In this document: positions 54,201 to 61,100 of the stretch, in pieces
Layout of the letters: each line of letters starts with the position of its first letter
Position numbering within the stretch: the stretch's first letter is position 1
DNA from: Fasciolopsis buskii
Lineage: Eukaryota > Platyhelminthes > Trematoda > Plagiorchiida > Fasciolidae
NCBI GenBank assembly: GCA_008360955.1
Contig: LUCM01009059.1
Span: 88,462 to 152,461, forward strand
DNA length: 64,000 nt
Direction: 5' to 3'
Made by a program: the position numbers and the translations under genes
The notes under the pieces: generated by a model
Databases searched by the model: none
Seen by the model: the letters and a program-made list of their open reading frames with translations, nothing else
What the model was told of the DNA's origin: nothing

Positions 54201-56453
54201 GCCACTACAACTGAGTACCGCAGTCAGTGACGCTGCTGCATTCAAAATCACCTTTGTCCCTATACTGTTCCAGTTATCACCTTTTGTTTGTTCTTCCACT
54301 GTCTCTCGTTCACTCCGCTCTGGAGTTGTCAGGTAGCCTACAAAACCAGAGTACATTAGTGCGAAGTTGGTGACGGTAAAAGATGAACTGAACTTTACTC
54401 AGGGCTGGCCAATGGAGTCCAGTATCGCACTTTCGACCTCACCATTTCCGATTAAACTCGTAAACGAATATGTTGGCGCGTAATCACAACGTTTGTTCAT
54501 TCTCGATCCGTAAACGTTAGGCTTTCGATTCGTACTAGAGAAATAAACTAACAATAGCAATTAACACTAGATTTGTGAGGAATCGAAAATCACGAAACTT
54601 AGAACAATCCGCAAAATGTAAATCGATGCGAAAAGAGGAAACAGAATCTACCAGTCTGAATAGCGCGCTATAGAAGATACGATTAAAGAAAACCCATGAC
54701 GGTGTACAATTATTAGATTACAAAACAGGCTTTATCAAGTCCCAAAGGGTTTATTCGCCAGCACCTGTAACGAAATGTCTACTGTATCCGCGATCTATAA
54801 TTCAAACTGATATCCCAGAAAGAAATGGATGTATCATATATCATCCTTTTACCCACCTGTTTATGTTGCATCACAGTGGATTCAAAGCGAGCCAATCGAT
54901 CTGTGGACACAAATTTGTGTCTCTGATTGATCCGAGCTAAAATAGCTTCTTGGCATTGTAAATTTGAATGCAGCGCACGAATCCTTGACTCCATGGCGCT
55001 CAAGTCGATCTGAGAACTTGCACTGGCTGCAATAGAGTCGTCCAGAGGAATTTCAGTTTTACGTTCATCATCATCAGTTGAGCTAACAGCCGAAGCGCTG
55101 AGCAGTCTACGGCGAGCTGGGCTGGAGAATTCCCTGTGGTACTCTGCCGTTCGCCTTTGCCGTGTTTTCGTCTGTGACGAATGTCCGTGTGCCAAAGAAG
55201 TCGAGCGATCCAAAGAGGAGGATATGAATTCGTTTCCCAAGTGCTTACGACTACGAGGCGTGGCAGGACCTACGAAAATGCACGAGCAGTGGGAAATGGA
55301 ACATCAACTCAATCTCAGAAAAGAAAAAATCTGCTAAACGGGAACTGCTATAAAATACAAAAAACGGTGTAAAACGGTTAGTTGGCCGTACAGGAGTGCG
55401 ATAACTCACCTGCGTTCGACCGGTCGACTGAGACGTCATTTTCTATGTCGTCGCGTTTCGACCATTCCACTTGGTCTGCGGTGACCTTGAGGGAGCGTTT
55501 GTTTTCCACTGAAGACGAAGTTGGTACGACTTCCTCGAAACTCTCACTCGAATGAATAAAGTCATGTGAGTAGCGACTCGTATCAGCCTTGGAAACACAA
55601 CTGCCAGCAGTGTTCCGCAGTCCTGCGGATGCAGAAATGGTCTTGGATGTCCTTGCATCGTAAGGCCTACGATAAAGCATTAGATATTAAGAACAAGAAT
55701 TGTATAGGACAAGATGTATGCACGAGTAAACCGCAATTCAATAGCGAGTAGTAGCCGAAAAAATACGCAACAAAATCTCACTCACAGAGATTTCAATGAC
55801 AATTCGAGCCTGCTTAGATCTTGTGCTCGAGTAGATGTGGTTTTTATTCGTGGGTGCGAGGTGAGATCACCTGATAGGTTACTCAGCTCGTCGACGGTGG
55901 GGGCGGAGTCTCTGGCGAGAGCAGTGGACAACGTGTTGGAATAATGTGACCGGTGTGGGACGTCCATTATGTTGATCTCTTGGTCAAAGTGCGTTGAACT
56001 GGCGCTTATTGCACGATCCACTGAGGTTTTTGGAACTCCGGACCGCAGTTCCTCGATACGAGTCATTTTGCGTTTGGTCTGATAGGCCTTCCCAAACAAA
56101 GATGAAGGAAGAGAGAAAGGTCAGGTTGAAGTATTTCTAGGACAAGAACTTCTTGCTAACAAATTTAGCATCGGAATATCAATGGAAATAACACTATAAA
56201 TGAACTAACAAGAAGCCAACGTGAAAGGAATTTAAAAAATGTGGCTTTTCAAAGAAAGCTGATAATTAGGGCAACAAAATTAGTGAATAAAGGTTACTAG
56301 ACAATGAGGTTGATAAATGAAACAACCCATACGACAAACCCGTTATTTGGTGTCATCAACATCATATATATTGTTCCCATCAATAGTGTTTGCCTTGAGA
56401 AAACACTGCCTTCTCAATGCCAAAATAATGAGTCGGGATGAGCTAGCCGGTAG

Positions 56454-56486
<33 letters not shown>

Positions 56487-58111
56487 TATAAGCAGGAAGT
56501 TAGTATCTGGGATGCGTAAACAAAATTAACCCGGAGCACCGACCGGTTTCGCGGTTATTGTCGCTCGTCAGGTATGCGATATATATATATATACGCTGTC
56601 AGTTGCGATGCCTCCTTGTTAATATCCTTAGGATTCCAGTACTTGCGAGGTATAAAGAAGTAACAGCGAATAACACGAATATACCTACGGGTTTCCTTTA
56701 TTTTATCCATTCGTAGACTGTTAAAAGGTCAGTTGAAAATGGGTGACCTTGGTCGTTTAGATAAACGCACGTGAACAAGAAATATAAAATCCTACTGGAG
56801 TATAAAAATTTCACAAACGATCTTGAAAAAGTCTTGGAAGTTATCCTAATTTGCATTTATAAGTGCTAACATACTCGCTAGTCCAACAGGAACTTATTCC
56901 ATCGAGTATACTACTCACGACTGCCTTTACATTCATGGGCTGCAGAAAACTAATTGTAAATTGAGCCATTTTCCGTCAACTGGCGTTTAATGATCACCGT
57001 TGATCACGAACATAGAAATATTCTTTTAGGAAAAATGCTGCTTTGCATCAAATTTGACCTTGCGTCAAAGTCATTTAAGCGCATTGCGTTAACCACTCTA
57101 GTTGTTACCGAGACAGTGAAGCAGTGACCGAGAAACAGCAAAATATTTTGATGCCACAATGTAAAGGAAAATGAAATGATTAAAAATGTTAGTCGACTTA
57201 GAATTGTGTTTAAGCATTTCCAGCGTTTTGCACTGAATGAAACCAGTAGAAAATGCTGAGCCCTGTAATTCGACGACCCGATAATTTCGTTGATGGATGA
57301 ATGACATGGGGTGACCTGGAAAATTCTTAGAAAAAGGGCATTTTTAGGAGGAAATTCTTCGAAAAGTTGTCCAATCTTCTTATTTTTATCCAAATTGTTG
57401 GTTCATAGACGAGTAAAATAAGAAAAGTCTCCAGTACAGATAGATGGGTGACTGAGATATTCCATTCATCTGAGGGAAGTGGAGAGTCTCCGTAAGAGAC
57501 CTCATGTTTTACTCTGCCAGAATTTAGTAAACATGTTATCATGAGTCGAGTAATCTACTTTCAGTTTGACATAGATCGAGTGAAAGTACATTTGAATCGA
57601 GGATACACTTCAATATAAAATCATATCAAGGTCTGAATCTTGATTCTACCCAGAATGTTTCATGTTCTGATTTGATAATTTATTGAAGCACCTAACCAGT
57701 GGACACTGAGGCAGAAATTCTAAAACTCCCCGAAGAATGAAGTAAAAGCAATTTCATTCTCGAGCTGCTGGACGCCACATCAAAATGACCGTAAAATTGC
57801 CGACTATCATCGTTTATTGAAGCTAGGTTTGTAGCAACACAAGCAGCAAACCGTTGTGAATAAATTTCACTTTGTTCTCACCAGCGAGCTGGTAGTTTCG
57901 TGGTTGAGACATACGTATATCGGCTAAAGTGGGATAGCGAATAAATTCCTTGCCTATTTGTTAGCTAGACATCTTCAAAGCCAGGGGCTTATCGCTGAAA
58001 AGATTCGCCAGTTCTCGTTGAATAGAACGAATACAAATTCAAGTAATCATTTCCGTATGCCTTTGAATAGTGAACACGAATGTACTCATATGACTCTTGT
58101 ATCAGATTAGG

Positions 58112-58183
<72 letters not shown>

Positions 58184-61100
58184 CCCACACTATTCGAACA
58201 TGGACAATCGAGTGGCGATTATGATGTAACTAGCTCATCCACAGGACTTGGATAAGGAAAATTGCAAATCACGCGTAACCAAAACTAATACCAACTTTCT
58301 ATTGTTTTTCAGTCGCTTTATTTTAAAATCCCGTTTTTCACGGCCGCTAACTCTTGTGCCTTTAGTCGGTCGTCTCGACTCTAGGTCAGTCCCACTCCGC
58401 TTGATCAAGCGGGAACGACCAAATGGCCTCTGGCCGTTCAACATGATGCATTCCTAGTTTCTTTATCATAATCAAACGGTTGATACAGGTCCACACGTGA
58501 TGGAGCTCATTGGCCGATTTCCTCCTGTCCAATAGGTTCATTTTCTATTCTAGGGTCCTCATAGTGAATGTTGCCCCCGCTCCCTCTGAGCACCGCAAAT
58601 ACAAATTATTTCCAATCCGTTCACAGACTACGGTGCCTGGCTGACTCCGCATGTGTCCTCGGGCTTGCCACCGGTCCAGTTCAAAGCCCGGGGATTGTTC
58701 AACCGAAGTCAAAGAAGCCAAGTTGTCCGTCTTGCTCTTCTGGGCTTAGTCGTGCTTCACCGAAGCAAAGTTGCGCCGCACTTTGGCAACTGCAGGCAGC
58801 CTCCCCACACACCCTAAGAACCAGAAATGTGTAGCATCTTCCTCAAGTAAACACATCCAAGGGATGCGGTCCGGAAACAGGAAAGTGACCTGGTAATAGT
58901 ATCAATACGAAAGAACTGGAGAGACGCAAAATCAGAACTCACTTTTAGAGCTTTCTTTTCCAAACGTACAACTTCGGCTTCTTCTTGCTCCAGATTTTTC
59001 GACAATGCAAGCAACTTTTCTGCCCGTTCGCGACGCAGTTTTAACATGGCTGCTCTTTGTAAGAGACCGCTAAAAACAGGAGCGGAAAAACCAGGGTTTA
59101 CCATAGCAAATGTTAGTGTGAAGGAAGCCCATGCAGATAACGTTAACCAGCTAGACGAAACGCGGCTAAGATGGGACACACTCCAATGATCTAAAAAAAT
59201 GGAAAATTCCTTGAGGAAAAGTGGAAAATAAAAATTTCGATAGCGGGAGAGAAACTTTTACCTATCAATCTGCGTCAACGACAGAACATCTTCAGATCCA
59301 TCATCTTCCGTGCGATTTAACGGTGTGATCGGGTTCGGATGTGGAATTCGGGAACTTTCGACAACTGGTTCGCGGTGTGCCGATGAGTCGGTTGGATGCG
59401 GGACCTCCTTTTTATTCTGGTGGATTCCCATCTTATGTTTGGACGGAGACGAGTGGGTGGTTTGCACAATTTCGCCATCTGTGTGAGTTTGGACAGTAAT
59501 CATTGAATTTGAAGACACCTGGAATCAAATCAAAAATCCAAGAGAATAGTTTTAGAGGTAGCAGTAGCTTAAACTATTTGAACTTCTGAAGGTAACAAGA
59601 TTGCATGAAGCCTCGGACTAGTGACACAAGCATTCAAATTTCTGCGAATTTAAAACACAACGAATGAGTCGACCGAAAAAGAGGAAAGGAACGTATAGAC
59701 ACTGAGGTGCTGATAACATAAGACCGATTAACAGTTCTGGCAGACACTCAAGCGATCAAATATTTCGCCCTTGCTAAGCAAGGCGTGTCAGTGAAAATAT
59801 AAAAAGAGAAAAGCGGAAAAATATCTTTCAATTTGAGCGTCTCATTTGCAGTGAAGCTTCATCAGACAAAATGAGATTCACAGACAGGGTTAATTTCAGG
59901 AATGTTAGTCATGATGTAGCAAAAGCTATGACTGACTAGTAACAGATCCTCCTAAAACTGCCTCGGAAAATTGTTTCCGTCACACAAACACCGTGATTTT
60001 TTTAACCTAGTTTTACTATAATTTTTGCAACACAAAATCAAAGGATGGAGAGGATGACGCTCGTGCCACTAATTTTGCCTTTGATGTGTCACAGTGTCTC
60101 TAAACAGCGATAGTCCCTACCTCCTAAACCCCTGACAGAAAGACGTGAGGCACCAATCAACGCCAAACCGTGAATTTTTTCATAAGTGTAAGCCAAGCCA
60201 TAGCCTGAACACTGCGCCATGTCTCCCGCAGTTACACGAAACTCTCACAAAAAGCATTAAAAGATACACGACAGGCAGGTACTTGCAAAACACGTTATCC
60301 GAGGGGAAGCAAGGCAGTTTGCTTGAGTACAGGGCGACCATTAGCACGTAAAACACAATGACACATTTTGTCATTGCTTACCCGATATTACCACCAAACT
60401 CGGGCAATGCTTCGGCGACATCAGCTGCAGAATACAGACACAGCGCGTAGCCAGGCCTTTTAACCGTAAAAAAACATTACAAGGAGCAGTACTGAACGCT
60501 TTTCAGTTGAGGGAAAGCGGCATATTACGCAGTGTCATATGCAGAGCACGTTCGCGAAAGCAATCCCGTATCCCTCTACTCGTGATGCGAACTCGTCCTC
60601 AACACCATCCCTAGTTTTTAAGAAACTTTCAGAGGTAAATGGAGCCACCAACTGGTACTAACTGCTGACCACAATCTCGTGTCAGCAGTGGAGAAGCACT
60701 CGGCACTTTGAAGGTGCCCAGTACGTACCGTTTCAGGAAACCTCAGTCGCCAAGCGATTCAAACCGTGTTAATTCCCCGAGTATTGTCACTCGAGAAAAT
60801 ATTATCACAGGTACAATCTGGGTCAGAAACTCTGGAAGAAATTCTAACCTTGTGACTACAAGGCTAGAAAAAAAAAACAACAATCAGCAAACGATGAAGA
60901 TCTGATCAATACATGCCAGAAGAAATCCGCCTTGATCATCGTGAACTTGCTCCTTACACCTTATGCTAATTGTGCAGAATGGTGAACGCAGGCAGTTCTG
61001 AAGCTATTAGGACTAGGCCTACATTTTATGGTTAGCGCCGTCGCCGCCCAGGTCGTTCTAAAAGATAGGGACAGCAGTCGACAGGCCTCAGGAGGACGGT

